From positions 682,001 through 746,000 of the forward strand of contig NZ_JAYGJQ010000002.1 in assembly GCF_035013165.1 (NCBI RefSeq): a stretch of DNA of 64,000 bases, in the 5' to 3' direction. The position numbers and the translations under genes are program-made. This document shows positions 1 through 9,082 of this stretch, in pieces. Under the pieces are notes generated by a model that did not search any database, was not told where the DNA came from, and was given only the letters and a program-made list of their open reading frames with translations. This stretch comes from Bacteriovorax sp. PP10. GTDB lineage: Bacteria > Bdellovibrionota > Bacteriovoracia > Bacteriovoracales > Bacteriovoracaceae. Every line of letters starts with the position of its first letter. Position 1 is the stretch's first letter.

Positions 1-1
1 T

Positions 2-382
2 AACCTGGGGCCAGGAACAATCGGCAAGTATTTAGGTTATGACTTAACCGCAAGTTTTGAAAAAAAATACCCAGTCGTCGTGAAAGAGCTTTCAGCTGAT
101 TCGATGACGACAGCTGAATATATAAGCTGGCAGGATTCAATGATGAAAGTCATTGAAGGAAAAAGACATCTGGCAAAAAACGAATGCCGCCAAACGGGGG
201 AGATCTTAAACCTGTTAACAAAAAAGAGTTTTGTTCATTATGATAAAAGTCGCCTGGCAGGGGACTATTCTATGAAATGCTTAGATAACAGCGCCCAGGC
301 CAAAATTTATTGGAAAGAGGCCCTGGCCTTTTATCCTCCCTATGAAAAACAAAGACGATACCTAGAGGAAAAACTGAAATGA
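2..382 (+). CDS. Partial hypothetical protein, C-terminal part only
   Basis: The reading frame is open to the left edge of the window, so only the last 126 codons are seen; the GTG at 80 is an internal valine codon, not a convincing start. The visible part is soluble-looking and charged, and its end (residues like AKIYWKEALAFYPP) resembles the last helices of a TPR-like protein. Its stop overlaps the next start (ATGA at 379-382), so it is translationally coupled to the lipoprotein downstream. I do not recognise a family. It may belong to the export part of the adjacent pigment cluster, but that is inference from position only. Confidence 0.75.
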   Translation, partial: NLGPGTIGKYLGYDLTASFEKKYPVVVKELSADSMTTAEYISWQDSMMKVIEGKRHLAKNECRQTGEILNLLTKKSFVHYDKSRLAGDYSMKCLDNSAQAKIYWKEALAFYPPYEKQRRYLEEKLK

Positions 383-864
383 TAAAATACCTCGCTCTCT
401 TATTTTTATTTTCTTGTGCCTCAACACCCAAAACTCCAGTAGTAAAACTATTTCCTTTTGGGACTTATCATCACAACGTAAAGGTCACGACTAAAACCAA
501 TGAAATGAGTTTTGTGGGGATCAATCAATGGACTAAAGAGCGTTTTGTCGTCGTGGGTCTGGGCCCCATGGACATGACGATGATTAAGTATGAAGAAAAC
601 AAAGTCGCTTACACAAAAGACCTCTACATTAATAGAGAGCTCATGCCATTAGAAGATAGACATGCCCTGCAATTGCTTTCATTGATTAAAGACATGTACG
701 ACTGGGATAGATCTATCTGCGAAGGCCAGCACTGCTCTAAACGCGTGTGGGGGATTCCTGTGAAGATAGAACTCAACACAGAAAACCAGGTTTCACAAAT
801 ATCGGTAGCAAAAGATAATATTACGGTCGTGGTGGATGTAACTGCTTATGAAAAAGTCCTTTAA
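379..864 (+). CDS. Small lipoprotein, possibly the aryl polyene cluster lipoprotein
   Basis: 161 residues with a lipoprotein signal peptide: a hydrophobic run followed by the lipobox LFSC at residues 10-13, so Cys13 would be lipidated. The mature part is a compact mixed alpha/beta domain with two closely spaced cysteines around residues 114-119. It overlaps the upstream gene by ATGA and the downstream small gene by 17 bp, so the three form an operon. Aryl polyene clusters often contain a DUF3261-type lipoprotein and the size and position would fit, but I cannot see a decisive motif. Outer-membrane or periplasmic location is inferred. Confidence 0.7.
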   Translation: MIKYLALLFLFSCASTPKTPVVKLFPFGTYHHNVKVTTKTNEMSFVGINQWTKERFVVVGLGPMDMTMIKYEENKVAYTKDLYINRELMPLEDRHALQLLSLIKDMYDWDRSICEGQHCSKRVWGIPVKIELNTENQVSQISVAKDNITVVVDVTAYEKVL

Positions 865-1054
865 CTATTTTTTACTGGTGATTTTGGCCATCCTGTCAGT
901 CGCAATTATTTACCTGCGTATGAAAGGAAGTATTCCTAGTCAGATTCCTTCATGGCTTATGGTCACTGTTATAGGGATTAATAGTGGGTGGATTTTTTGG
1001 AATTTGCGAGGGCCTCTTCTGAAGGAAGAGCAGACCAGAATGGAAAGAAATTAA
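848..1054 (+). CDS. Small two-helix membrane protein
   Basis: 68 residues with two likely membrane helices (about residues 6-24 and 35-54) and a charged C-terminal tail. The start lies inside the end of the upstream lipoprotein gene and the stop lies 77 bp inside the 3' end of the convergent glycosyltransferase-acyltransferase gene. Such a long convergent overlap is unusual, so the gene could be shorter or not real. The clean hydrophobic pattern and tight coupling to the two upstream genes favour it being expressed. Function unknown. Confidence 0.5.
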   Translation: MKKSFNYFLLVILAILSVAIIYLRMKGSIPSQIPSWLMVTVIGINSGWIFWNLRGPLLKEEQTRMERN

Positions 1055-3011
1055 ACCACTGAGTCGGGTAAATCTTTAAGAAATGCTCCAGTGTCTCAGT
1101 GTACTTCGTCGCCATCTCAATTAAGGCCATCTGTTTGCCTTTCACTAAAAAATCTTCCGGCATTAAGGGGTCTGTAATGAATAAATCATAAGATTGATTT
1201 TTTCCTTTAAACCCTAATGTAAAAGATAAAGGAGACTTCTTTGCCAAGGCAATTTTAAATGGAGTCGAGTCGATAGCAGCAAGTTTTCCAAAAAAGAGAA
1301 TCAATTCTGTATTGTGATTAGTAACTCGATCACCCATAAAGATGACAGCTTCATTTTGGAAAAGGGCATGATTGATTTTGAAAATCGCTTCTATATCAGA
1401 GTTTTGAATAAACTTTAATTTCGAGTTTTCAATTTTATTTTGAGAGTTTTGTCCTGCACCAGTGTTGAATTCGACAACATTGATTGGAGGAAGTTTCAGG
1501 TTTTCAGAAGTATCGATATCAAAAGTTTTTGCTGAGAAAATCCATCCACCAACGTGAGCACCAACCAGGATTAATCCTTTTTTGTGTACCAGTGTTTGTT
1601 CCAGATGGTGTCTACCGGTGCGATTCAAAGTGAAAAGAGCGTAACCTTTGTTGGCCGTATAAATATTATCAATGAGAACTTGCCCCAACTTAAAGAATGT
1701 TTTCATTACCAGAACCTGGCGTTTGAAAAAACCTACGTGCGGGTAGAGTATTTTAAAATACTGATTGTGAGAGATAACTGCCTTTGGAGCACACAAGTAA
1801 AAGTACGGGCAGATGAAATATAAAAAGAAGTAGGCCGTCTTTGGGCCAAAGTGAGTGGTCATTTGTCTCATGAAGAAGTTTCCGAAACGACCTCCACGAG
1901 TTTTTCCCGTCCATGCTTTTTTTCTGCCTCTTTTTTTCGTGACGACAAAAGTTAAGAGACCAGTAATCGCGGCCAGCGCCAAACCTAAAATAATAGATCC
2001 GACAAATAAAGTAGCGAAGAAGTTTTTAGCATTTTCAACGATGTGTTCATCAAGTGAGAAGATAATCGGTGTCTCAATGATCTTGCTTCCAATTTTCAGA
2101 CTAATGAAAGTCCAGATGGGAATAAGTGGAGGAAGTGAGATATTCCCGGCTAAAAACATCAAAGGGAAATTAAGTCTGAATAAAAAGCTTACTAATGCCG
2201 CTGCAAAAACCTGGAAGCCATAAATGGGCATGACACCAATAAAGACTCCAATAGACATTGAAGCAATGATTTTTCCTCGAGAGATGTTCGATTTTAAAAG
2301 CGATACAATCACGAGAACTGTATTGAGTAGGGAGATCTTTACATTGTCGCGGAATTTATCAAAGTGAGAAACGCGCTCTTCAGGAGGCGGATAATAAACA
2401 TCAATTCCCACTTCTTTGACTTCAACTTTATTCCAAAGCAAGCGAATCAGGACTTCAATTTCGAAATCATATTTTTTTGTATAAAACTTTAAGTGTTGAA
2501 CATAAAAGATTGGATAAGCTCTAAATCCACTTTGAGAGTCTTCAATCGTCTGATCAGTTTGATACTTGACCCAGAAATTTGAAAAAGCTCTGCCGAATTT
2601 AGAAGACCCAGGCACGTGGACGCCATCGAGTTTTCTTTTTCCAATAATCATCGCCCAAGGTGAAGTGACGATTGCATCAAGGAGAACGGGAAGGTCAGAG
2701 GCCTTATGTTGAGCATCTCCATCCATCGTAATGATGTGAGTAAAGTTCATGGCAAGAGCAAGTTTGAACGCTTGCTGGATGGCCGCGCCCTTTCCTTTAT
2801 TTTCACTGAAGCGGTGAACTGTTAAGTGAAGTGAATCCAGGTGAGGAATTAAAGAGCTGTCTTGTCTTAATAAATCAATCACCGGCGTATCAGAGCCATC
2901 ATCAATTACAAGCACAGGTAAGTGACTTAGCGTAAGCGTTTCTTTCACAACGGCAACAATACTTCCGCTGTTATTATATGTGGGGATACAGACTAAACAC
3001 CTAACGATCAT
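978..3011 (-). CDS. GT2 glycosyltransferase - DUF2062 - LPLAT acyltransferase fusion
   Basis: 677 residues in three parts. Residues 1-230 are a family 2 glycosyltransferase with the nucleotide-sugar motifs IDDGSD (36-41) and DGDAQH (97-102). Residues about 240-350 are hydrophobic and match DUF2062 in style (GVFIGVMPIYGFQ). Residues about 365-660 look like the LpxL/HtrB acyltransferase fold, with HVGGW in place of the HX4D-type block. Fusions of this kind are typical of aryl polyene clusters, where they are thought to help build the lipid anchor. The stop of the PlsC gene upstream overlaps this start (ATGA), so the two form one minus-strand operon. It should be an inner-membrane enzyme. Confidence 0.88.
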   Translation of the reverse strand: MIVRCLVCIPTYNNSGSIVAVVKETLTLSHLPVLVIDDGSDTPVIDLLRQDSSLIPHLDSLHLTVHRFSENKGKGAAIQQAFKLALAMNFTHIITMDGDAQHKASDLPVLLDAIVTSPWAMIIGKRKLDGVHVPGSSKFGRAFSNFWVKYQTDQTIEDSQSGFRAYPIFYVQHLKFYTKKYDFEIEVLIRLLWNKVEVKEVGIDVYYPPPEERVSHFDKFRDNVKISLLNTVLVIVSLLKSNISRGKIIASMSIGVFIGVMPIYGFQVFAAALVSFLFRLNFPLMFLAGNISLPPLIPIWTFISLKIGSKIIETPIIFSLDEHIVENAKNFFATLFVGSIILGLALAAITGLLTFVVTKKRGRKKAWTGKTRGGRFGNFFMRQMTTHFGPKTAYFFLYFICPYFYLCAPKAVISHNQYFKILYPHVGFFKRQVLVMKTFFKLGQVLIDNIYTANKGYALFTLNRTGRHHLEQTLVHKKGLILVGAHVGGWIFSAKTFDIDTSENLKLPPINVVEFNTGAGQNSQNKIENSKLKFIQNSDIEAIFKINHALFQNEAVIFMGDRVTNHNTELILFFGKLAAIDSTPFKIALAKKSPLSFTLGFKGKNQSYDLFITDPLMPEDFLVKGKQMALIEMATKYTETLEHFLKIYPTQWFNFFPFWSALPSEEALANSKKSTHY

Positions 3012-3763
3012 GCACTTATTTCCAGTAATTTTTTTTCCATGATGTCATGAACGTATTGACTTAATTCTGCGCTCGAAGAGAACTGATTTGGTGAAACAGC
3101 TTCAAGAGAAACGATAGAGATCTTATGTCTAAAATCCATTTCACGTTTACCGCGAGGCCAGACATAGTCAGTTCCAGAAATCACAACAGGGATAATTTGG
3201 ATGTTATTTTCGCGTGCAATCTGGAAAGCAGTCAATCTAAATTTTTGAATTCCTGTTTCGCCTTGATCACAACGAGTCATCTCGGGGAAAAATAAAACGG
3301 CATGCAGTAGGGTGCAAGCTTCTTTAATTGCTTTTAGTGTTTTTTTATAAACCTCAACATCTCCTTTTTTCATCGGAAAGTGTTTGGACATTTTCATCAT
3401 CTGACCAAGTACCGGAATTCTAAAAATTCTGGAATTGGCCACAGCGCGAAGCTTGTAGACGTTAGCGAGCATAATAAACATATCAAGATGTGAGCGGTGA
3501 TTTGCGACCACCATAAAACCATCGTGAGAAAGATCAGAAATGGGATCAATTTGTTTTAGTGAAAACTTCAGTGGGCTCAGAAAAATATAAAATTTGGCCG
3601 CATAAAGTAACACAAAATAATAAGCGCTCATGGCAATGGGAAATAGCAGTGAAATTGCTGCAAAAAGCATCAAGGCAGGGATAATTGACAAGAATAAAAA
3701 CCAGCCGATGACGGCAAAGTATACTAATGACAATTGCTTTATGAATTTGCTACTATTTTTCAT
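3008..3763 (-). CDS. PlsC-like 1-acylglycerol-3-phosphate acyltransferase
   Basis: 251 residues. An N-terminal hydrophobic segment (about residues 12-60) anchors it in the inner membrane. The acyltransferase active site is NHRSHLD (88-94), the HX4D motif, followed by a substrate-binding block FFPEMTR, a variant of FPEGTR with Met instead of Gly. Such enzymes move acyl groups from acyl-ACP or acyl-CoA to glycerophospholipids. In this cluster it probably acylates the lipid head to which the polyene is attached. It is divergent from the FabG-like gene with only 31 bp between starts, so the two operons share a promoter region. Confidence 0.88.
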   Translation of the reverse strand: MKNSSKFIKQLSLVYFAVIGWFLFLSIIPALMLFAAISLLFPIAMSAYYFVLLYAAKFYIFLSPLKFSLKQIDPISDLSHDGFMVVANHRSHLDMFIMLANVYKLRAVANSRIFRIPVLGQMMKMSKHFPMKKGDVEVYKKTLKAIKEACTLLHAVLFFPEMTRCDQGETGIQKFRLTAFQIARENNIQIIPVVISGTDYVWPRGKREMDFRHKISIVSLEAVSPNQFSSSAELSQYVHDIMEKKLLEISA

Positions 3764-3794
3764 TTACGATTAACTCTTTTGTGTAGACGGAATT

Positions 3795-4541
3795 ATGTCA
3801 TCAAAAAATAATGTTGTCATTGTTACAGGTGGGGCCACAGGTATTGGCCGTGCGATTTCTTTGAGACTCGCTAAGGACGGCTATTTCGTTCTTATCCATT
3901 TCAATTCAAGTGTAGAAGCAGCGAACTCTCTGTTGAGTGAGATCACTGAGTCAGGTGGAGCAGCAGCTTGTCTGTCATTTGATGTAAGAGATAGAGTGGC
4001 GGGTGAAGAAAAATTATTTGATTTTTTCACGAAACATCCCGAGCTTTCTCTCTATGGATTAGTCAACAATGCTGGAATTACCAAAGACACACTTGTTGGT
4101 TTGATGAGTGATGAAGAATTCACTGATGTCATCGAGACCAATGTCTACGGGGCCTTTTATCTTATGCGTTGGGCAGTGAAAAAAATGCTGATGAAAAAAT
4201 CAGGTGCCATCGTCAACATGTCTTCAATCTCTGGGCAGACTGGAAATGCAGGGCAATTTAATTACGCAGCAAGTAAGGCAGCCGTGATTGCGATGACAAA
4301 ATCTCTCGCTCAAGAAGTGGGAAGAAAAGGAATCAGAGTTAATGCAGTTGCTCCTGGTGTAATTGAAACGAAAATGACGGAAGTCGTACCGTTTCTAGAA
4401 AATATTAAAAACAATATTCCCATGAAACGCTTCGGGAAAGCTGAAGAAGTGGCCGCTGTGGTTTCATTCTTACTTTCACCAGATGCTTCATATGTGACCG
4501 GACAAACCATCAGTGTGAACGGCGGATTGTTCTCGTCATGA
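3795..4541 (+). CDS. FabG-like 3-oxoacyl-ACP reductase
   Basis: 248 residues, a full-length classical short-chain dehydrogenase. The NADPH-binding motif TGGATGIG is at residues 11-18, NNAG at 91-94, and the catalytic Ser144, Tyr157 and Lys161 have the same spacing as in FabG. It should reduce the beta-keto group made by the ketosynthases during polyene chain growth. First gene of the plus-strand biosynthetic operon; its stop overlaps the start of the next gene (ATGA). A role in the pigment pathway rather than in bulk fatty-acid synthesis is inferred from its position. Confidence 0.92.
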   Translation: MSSKNNVVIVTGGATGIGRAISLRLAKDGYFVLIHFNSSVEAANSLLSEITESGGAAACLSFDVRDRVAGEEKLFDFFTKHPELSLYGLVNNAGITKDTLVGLMSDEEFTDVIETNVYGAFYLMRWAVKKMLMKKSGAIVNMSSISGQTGNAGQFNYAASKAAVIAMTKSLAQEVGRKGIRVNAVAPGVIETKMTEVVPFLENIKNNIPMKRFGKAEEVAAVVSFLLSPDASYVTGQTISVNGGLFSS

Positions 4542-6019
4542 AAAAAAATGTCCTCATAATGGGATCAGGGATTAGTTCACTGACCATGGGAATCTTACTT
4601 TTGAAAGCGGGTTTCAATGTCCGCATTCTTGAGCAGCATTACCGCGCGGGCGGATACCTACATTGCTTCAAAAGATTTGGATTTAATTTCGAAACCGGAG
4701 GCCATTATATGGGCGCTCTTGGCGAAGGATTACCTTTCCAAAAAATCCTAAATTACCTAGGTGTTTTTCATAAAGAAGACTATATCGAACTCGATCAAAA
4801 CAATCTTGATCAATACCAATTTGATGGATGGAAATTCAGCTACGGTATCGGTTACGAAGAAAATATTAAAAAATTAATTAATGAATTTCCGTCGGAAAAA
4901 GAAAAAATTGTGAAGTACTTTGAGATGATCAAAAGTGCAGCCGAGGCCTTTCCGACTTATTATTTTAAAACTAATTACGACCAATCTGTCGTTATGAAAT
5001 ACCTGGAACTTTCTCTTGCTCAAGGTTTCGATTTATTCGGAATTAATGGAAGATTGAGAGAAGTTCTGCAAGCTCCCTGCATTTTACACGGAGTCGCTCC
5101 ACAAGATGTTTCATTGGGGATTCACGCCATTTTAATCGATTCCATCATGATTTCTTCTCACGGATTTAGTTCAGGTGGGGAAGTGCTGGCCGATCGTTTT
5201 GTAGCAAAAATTAAAGAGCTTGGAGGAGAAGTTTTACTTAATCACAAAGTTTCTGAAATCCAGGTTGCAGACGAAGTGGTGACAAAAGTTATTTGTGAAA
5301 ATGGAGCAGAGTTTGTTGCTGATGAGTACGTAGCAGGGATTCATCCGAAGATTGTTTTTGAAATGATTGGTGCGGAAAATCTTCGCCCAGCTTTTAGAAA
5401 TCGTTTGATGATCGCCCCTGAATCGACTCCTTTTATCGGTGCTTATTTAGTACTCAAAAATAATATCGGGATTAATCCGCGTTCAAATTATTATTTCATG
5501 CCAAAAGATGCCCAAGATCATTTCCGATCAGATGACTTAAAATTTGATAATCAATTTGGTTTTTTTGCCAGCCCAATGAGAAATTACGCAGGTAGTGGTG
5601 AATTTCCACTTTCTGTTCATGCTTCGTGTCCAGCGTTGCATTTTGCCTCGTGGAAGCCCGGTAAGAAAAAAAACATGGATTTAGAATACCTTGAGCAAAA
5701 AGAAAAAGTATTCGCATCACTTTTTCGCAAAATTGATCACTTATTTGATGGATTTTCCGAAGCAATTGTTGATAAATGTTATAGTTCAAATTTAACGAAT
5801 ATTCGCTACAACCCATCCCCAAACGGATCGGCGTATGGCCTGTATCATGACGGGAAAGTTACCGGCGCCCGGGCCCTAGGTCCACGCACGCATTTTTCTA
5901 ATTTATATTTGACCGGACAAAACACTTTATTTCCTGGTTTGTTGGGAGCAACAATTTCTGGTCTTAGGACGAGCAATTTTTTTACCGGAATTAAAGAGAT
6001 ACTAAAAGAATTGGAATGA
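4538..6019 (+). CDS. FAD-dependent oxidoreductase, carotenoid desaturase/isomerase-like
   Basis: 493 residues. The N terminus has a dinucleotide-binding fold (GSGISSL at 9-15, then an acidic residue in ILEQH and the RAGGY segment) typical of phytoene desaturases, carotenoid isomerases and retinol saturases. The C terminus carries the second FAD-contact segment (LTGQNTLFPGLLGA). It is coupled to FabG by an ATGA overlap. A redox or double-bond isomerisation step on the polyene chain is the most natural role, but the exact reaction cannot be read from sequence. Confidence 0.85.
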   Translation: MKKNVLIMGSGISSLTMGILLLKAGFNVRILEQHYRAGGYLHCFKRFGFNFETGGHYMGALGEGLPFQKILNYLGVFHKEDYIELDQNNLDQYQFDGWKFSYGIGYEENIKKLINEFPSEKEKIVKYFEMIKSAAEAFPTYYFKTNYDQSVVMKYLELSLAQGFDLFGINGRLREVLQAPCILHGVAPQDVSLGIHAILIDSIMISSHGFSSGGEVLADRFVAKIKELGGEVLLNHKVSEIQVADEVVTKVICENGAEFVADEYVAGIHPKIVFEMIGAENLRPAFRNRLMIAPESTPFIGAYLVLKNNIGINPRSNYYFMPKDAQDHFRSDDLKFDNQFGFFASPMRNYAGSGEFPLSVHASCPALHFASWKPGKKKNMDLEYLEQKEKVFASLFRKIDHLFDGFSEAIVDKCYSSNLTNIRYNPSPNGSAYGLYHDGKVTGARALGPRTHFSNLYLTGQNTLFPGLLGATISGLRTSNFFTGIKEILKELE

Positions 6020-6041
6020 GAATTGTAATAAAGAGTAGAAA

Positions 6042-7298
6042 ATGGAAAAAGTAGTCATAACAGGAATGGGAATCATTAGTTCATTGGGGAATTCTCCTGA
6101 ACTTATGTTCGAAAATCTTGAAAAAGGTGTCTGCGCTTTTCGTTCTGAACCTGAATGGGAACAGTACGTAGGCCTGGAAACTCATGTCAGTGCTCCAGCT
6201 CACGCCTACGATGTTTCAGCGCTGCCAAGACAGTGCAGAAGATCTATGTCTCCAATGTCTGAAATGGGCTACATTGCGGCCGTTGATGCGCTTAAAGATG
6301 CACAATTAACTGTTGGCAGAGACCCGGATATTAACAATCCATTTTTCCGTCCTGATCCAATGAAAGTCGGACTTATTTTAGGAAGCACTTCAGGGTCACC
6401 GGTTTTTTTAGAAAGTTATTTTAAAAAAATGTTTGAAAACGGCGGGCCGAAAGGTCAGATGTCGACTTCGTTTTTTAAAGTGATGAATCACAGTGTGGCG
6501 GCCAACGTTGCTTTAGCACTTGATTACTCAGGCCCTTTAATTTCTCCTTCATCGGCGTGCAGTACATCTTCACAGGCCGCGATTTTAGCAATGCAACTTA
6601 TTCGTGCTGGAGTTTTTGATGTGGCCATCGTTGGTGGTGCTGATGAACTTCACTACACATCGGTTGCAGTATTTGACACCGTTAAAGCGAGTGCAAAAAA
6701 TTATAATCACAATCCTCAAATGATCCCGGGGCCGTTCGCTGCTAATCGCGATGGTCTGGTTGTTTCAGAGGGAGCGGGAGTGATTATTTTAGAATCTGAA
6801 AGTCATGCTAAGAAAAGAAAAGCAAAAGTGTACGCTGAAATTTCTGGTGGAGCTTATTTCTGTGACGGAATTCACATGAGTCAGCCACAGGCCGATCAAA
6901 TGGCCGTGACAATGAATCAAGCATTAAAAGATGCCGGCCTTTCTGCTTCCCAAATTGACTACGTCAACGCTCATGCAACAGGAACACAAGTTGGCGATGA
7001 ACAGGAAGTAAAAGGGATCATGTCAGTATTTCCTGAGCAAAAAATCCCAGTAAGTAGCTTAAAAGGTCACTTCGGGCACAGTTTAGCTGCTTGTGGTGTT
7101 ATAGAAATTATTGCTATCATTGAGATGATGAAAAATAAAAAAGTCATCGGTAATAGAAATGTGACTGAAGTTCCGGAAGGATTTAACAAGGTCGACATTC
7201 TTACTGAAAATAAGAAAGCTGCGATTCAATACGCGCTTTCGAACAACTTTGCTTTTGGGGGAATGAACACCTCACTAATTTTGAAGAACTTGCTTTAG
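6042..7298 (+). CDS. Beta-ketoacyl-ACP synthase (FabF-type), chain-extending
   Basis: 418 residues, full length for FabF-like ketosynthases. The catalytic triad is complete: Cys173 in SACSTSS, His311 in NAHATGT and His346 in GHSLAACG, with the structural Lys341. It should perform the decarboxylative Claisen condensation of malonyl-ACP with the growing polyene. Only 7 bp separate it from the ACP gene downstream, so both are probably made together. The intact triad marks this as a catalytic ketosynthase. Confidence 0.92.
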   Translation: MEKVVITGMGIISSLGNSPELMFENLEKGVCAFRSEPEWEQYVGLETHVSAPAHAYDVSALPRQCRRSMSPMSEMGYIAAVDALKDAQLTVGRDPDINNPFFRPDPMKVGLILGSTSGSPVFLESYFKKMFENGGPKGQMSTSFFKVMNHSVAANVALALDYSGPLISPSSACSTSSQAAILAMQLIRAGVFDVAIVGGADELHYTSVAVFDTVKASAKNYNHNPQMIPGPFAANRDGLVVSEGAGVIILESESHAKKRKAKVYAEISGGAYFCDGIHMSQPQADQMAVTMNQALKDAGLSASQIDYVNAHATGTQVGDEQEVKGIMSVFPEQKIPVSSLKGHFGHSLAACGVIEIIAIIEMMKNKKVIGNRNVTEVPEGFNKVDILTENKKAAIQYALSNNFAFGGMNTSLILKNLL

Positions 7299-7305
7299 GA
7301 GCACC

Positions 7306-7551
7306 ATGCAGCGTCAAGAGATCGTAGATATTGTTAATAAAACTCTAATTGAGAACTTCGAACTAAAGGCAGAAGACTTAACTCCAGACGCTCTTATTGG
7401 CGAAAATTTAAAGCTAGATAGCTTGGATGCTGTTGATATGTTGGTTCACCTGGAAGATCGTCTAGGAACAAAATATGACATCGAAAAATTCAAAGAAGTC
7501 CGTAAACTAAATGATATTTATAATTTAGTTGAAGAAGCTATCTCTAAGTAA
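7306..7551 (+). CDS. Acyl carrier protein
   Basis: 81 residues, acidic, with the 4'-phosphopantetheine attachment motif LDSLD; Ser39 is the modified residue. Small helical carrier that would hold the aromatic starter and the growing polyene. It follows the ketosynthase gene closely (7 bp). Its 3' end overlaps the end of the convergent dehydratase gene by 8 bp. Its location points to a dedicated pigment ACP rather than the housekeeping AcpP. Confidence 0.93.
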   Translation: MQRQEIVDIVNKTLIENFELKAEDLTPDALIGENLKLDSLDAVDMLVHLEDRLGTKYDIEKFKEVRKLNDIYNLVEEAISK

Positions 7552-7912
7552 TCTGAAAAACTAACTTACTCACAATGACATCATTTTGATTGGTAAAATC
7601 CATCGACCAGGATTGATTTGCAGAGTCGCGTTTCACTCTGACAGAAAGCATATCTTCCGGCCTTATAACTTCAGAAAATTTAGATGATTTGATAGTCAGA
7701 AACATGCTTTTTACTTTAGAATCTATTCGATTTGCAATAACTAAACTTAAGTCGAGCAGAGCGACCGCCGGAAGGACTGGATTGCCTGGAAAATGACCTT
7801 CAAAATAAGGCAGATCTTTTGGCACGTTCCAATTGATGTGAACTTCATTGTCGGCATTAAGAGCAAATGATTGGTCAGCATTAAATGTGAAAATGTTTTC
7901 TGGATTGATCAT
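7544..7912 (-). CDS. Hotdog-fold 3-hydroxyacyl-ACP dehydratase (FabZ-like)
   Basis: 122 residues, a single hotdog domain. The segment EGHFPGNPVLP (residues 38-48) is the FabA/FabZ active-site helix start with catalytic His40. It would dehydrate the beta-hydroxyacyl intermediate to give the conjugated double bond. The gene is on the minus strand although all its pathway neighbours between 3.8 and 14 kb are on the plus strand; it overlaps the ACP gene at its 3' end and is divergent from the second ketosynthase with 27 bp between starts. Confidence 0.82.
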   Translation of the reverse strand: MINPENIFTFNADQSFALNADNEVHINWNVPKDLPYFEGHFPGNPVLPAVALLDLSLVIANRIDSKVKSMFLTIKSSKFSEVIRPEDMLSVRVKRDSANQSWSMDFTNQNDVIVSKLVFQIT

Positions 7913-7939
7913 GAGAAATGGTAATGAGTTTTTAATATT

Positions 7940-9082
7940 ATGAAAAGCCGAATCTACATTGAGGCCTTCGACTGTGTGACGAGCACGGGTGCTAATCCAG
8001 AATTATTCTGGAGCGCGCTTGATCAGAATATTTCTGGAGTCAATCGTACAAACGTAGACGCCTGGCCAGATCGTTTTCAGAAATTCTGGAGTGATCAAAA
8101 TCATTCGCCCATTTCATGTACGATTAAAAATCATTTAACGAATGCAACTGAGACACTTTCTACTTTTTTAAGTAAGAGTGCGCTAAAGACATTAAACGAT
8201 GTGAACCCAAATTCTAAAATGGGAATTATCTTTTCTAGCACTAAGGGTGCGATTGAAGATTTCGTCTGGGAAGAAAACCTTTCAAATGATATTGACCCTC
8301 TTAATATCGTGCTTGTTGAAACAATAAAAAAATTACCAGCATTCACATGGACACTTAAACAAGTGGTCAGCAACTCATGTGCTTCTTCGCACGCTTCGAT
8401 AGCACTTGCGCAGAAGTGGATTGAAGCTGGGGCCTGCGATAAAGTTTTAATTATTGCCGGTGATTTAATCGGACCTTTCATTCACAGTGGTTTTCAAACT
8501 CTGAAAGCACTTAGTGGAGAAATGGCCAGACCCTTTCAAGACGAACGTGATGGATTAGTTTTAGGTGAGGCGATGACCGCGATTCTTTTATCAAATAAAG
8601 AATCAGAGTTTGAGTTACTAGATTGCCAGATTTTTAATGAGGCCCATACCGTGACAGGAGCTTCTCCTGAAGGTCGTGGACTCCTTGAGTGTATCAAACG
8701 TTTAAGAATTGAAAATCCTTCTCCTGACTTTGCTATCGCTCATGGAACAGCTACCCAATTAAATGATCAGATTGAAGATCTGGTTTTATCAAAAACTCAA
8801 AAGTTATTTGATCGTCCTTTTTATATCACTGGTACAAAGTGGTCCGTAGGACACACTCTTGGTGCTAGTGGATCAGTGGATCTCATTGCAGCGATGATGA
8901 GTCTTCGTCATCAAAGAGTTTTTTCTTTGAATGCCAAAGCTGGTGTGGTGAACACTCAGTGCCTGGCGCAGAATTATATGAGTGATAAATCTCAACCCGC
9001 CAAACTTGAATCAGCTTTGATTACATCGCTAGGTTTTGGTGGAACGAACGGTGCCTTAATTGTTAAAAGGCACGGTGTATGA
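7940..9082 (+). CDS. Second beta-ketoacyl-ACP synthase
   Basis: 380 residues, somewhat shorter than FabF. The catalytic residues are present: Cys147 in SNSCASSHAS, His268 in AHGTATQ and His305 in GHTLGASG, with Lys300. It should therefore be active rather than a pure chain-length factor. It might load the aromatic starter or act in late elongation. The next gene overlaps it by ATGA at 9079, so it is probably made together with that short ketosynthase-like protein, as in other aryl polyene clusters. Confidence 0.88.
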   Translation: MKSRIYIEAFDCVTSTGANPELFWSALDQNISGVNRTNVDAWPDRFQKFWSDQNHSPISCTIKNHLTNATETLSTFLSKSALKTLNDVNPNSKMGIIFSSTKGAIEDFVWEENLSNDIDPLNIVLVETIKKLPAFTWTLKQVVSNSCASSHASIALAQKWIEAGACDKVLIIAGDLIGPFIHSGFQTLKALSGEMARPFQDERDGLVLGEAMTAILLSNKESEFELLDCQIFNEAHTVTGASPEGRGLLECIKRLRIENPSPDFAIAHGTATQLNDQIEDLVLSKTQKLFDRPFYITGTKWSVGHTLGASGSVDLIAAMMSLRHQRVFSLNAKAGVVNTQCLAQNYMSDKSQPAKLESALITSLGFGGTNGALIVKRHGV

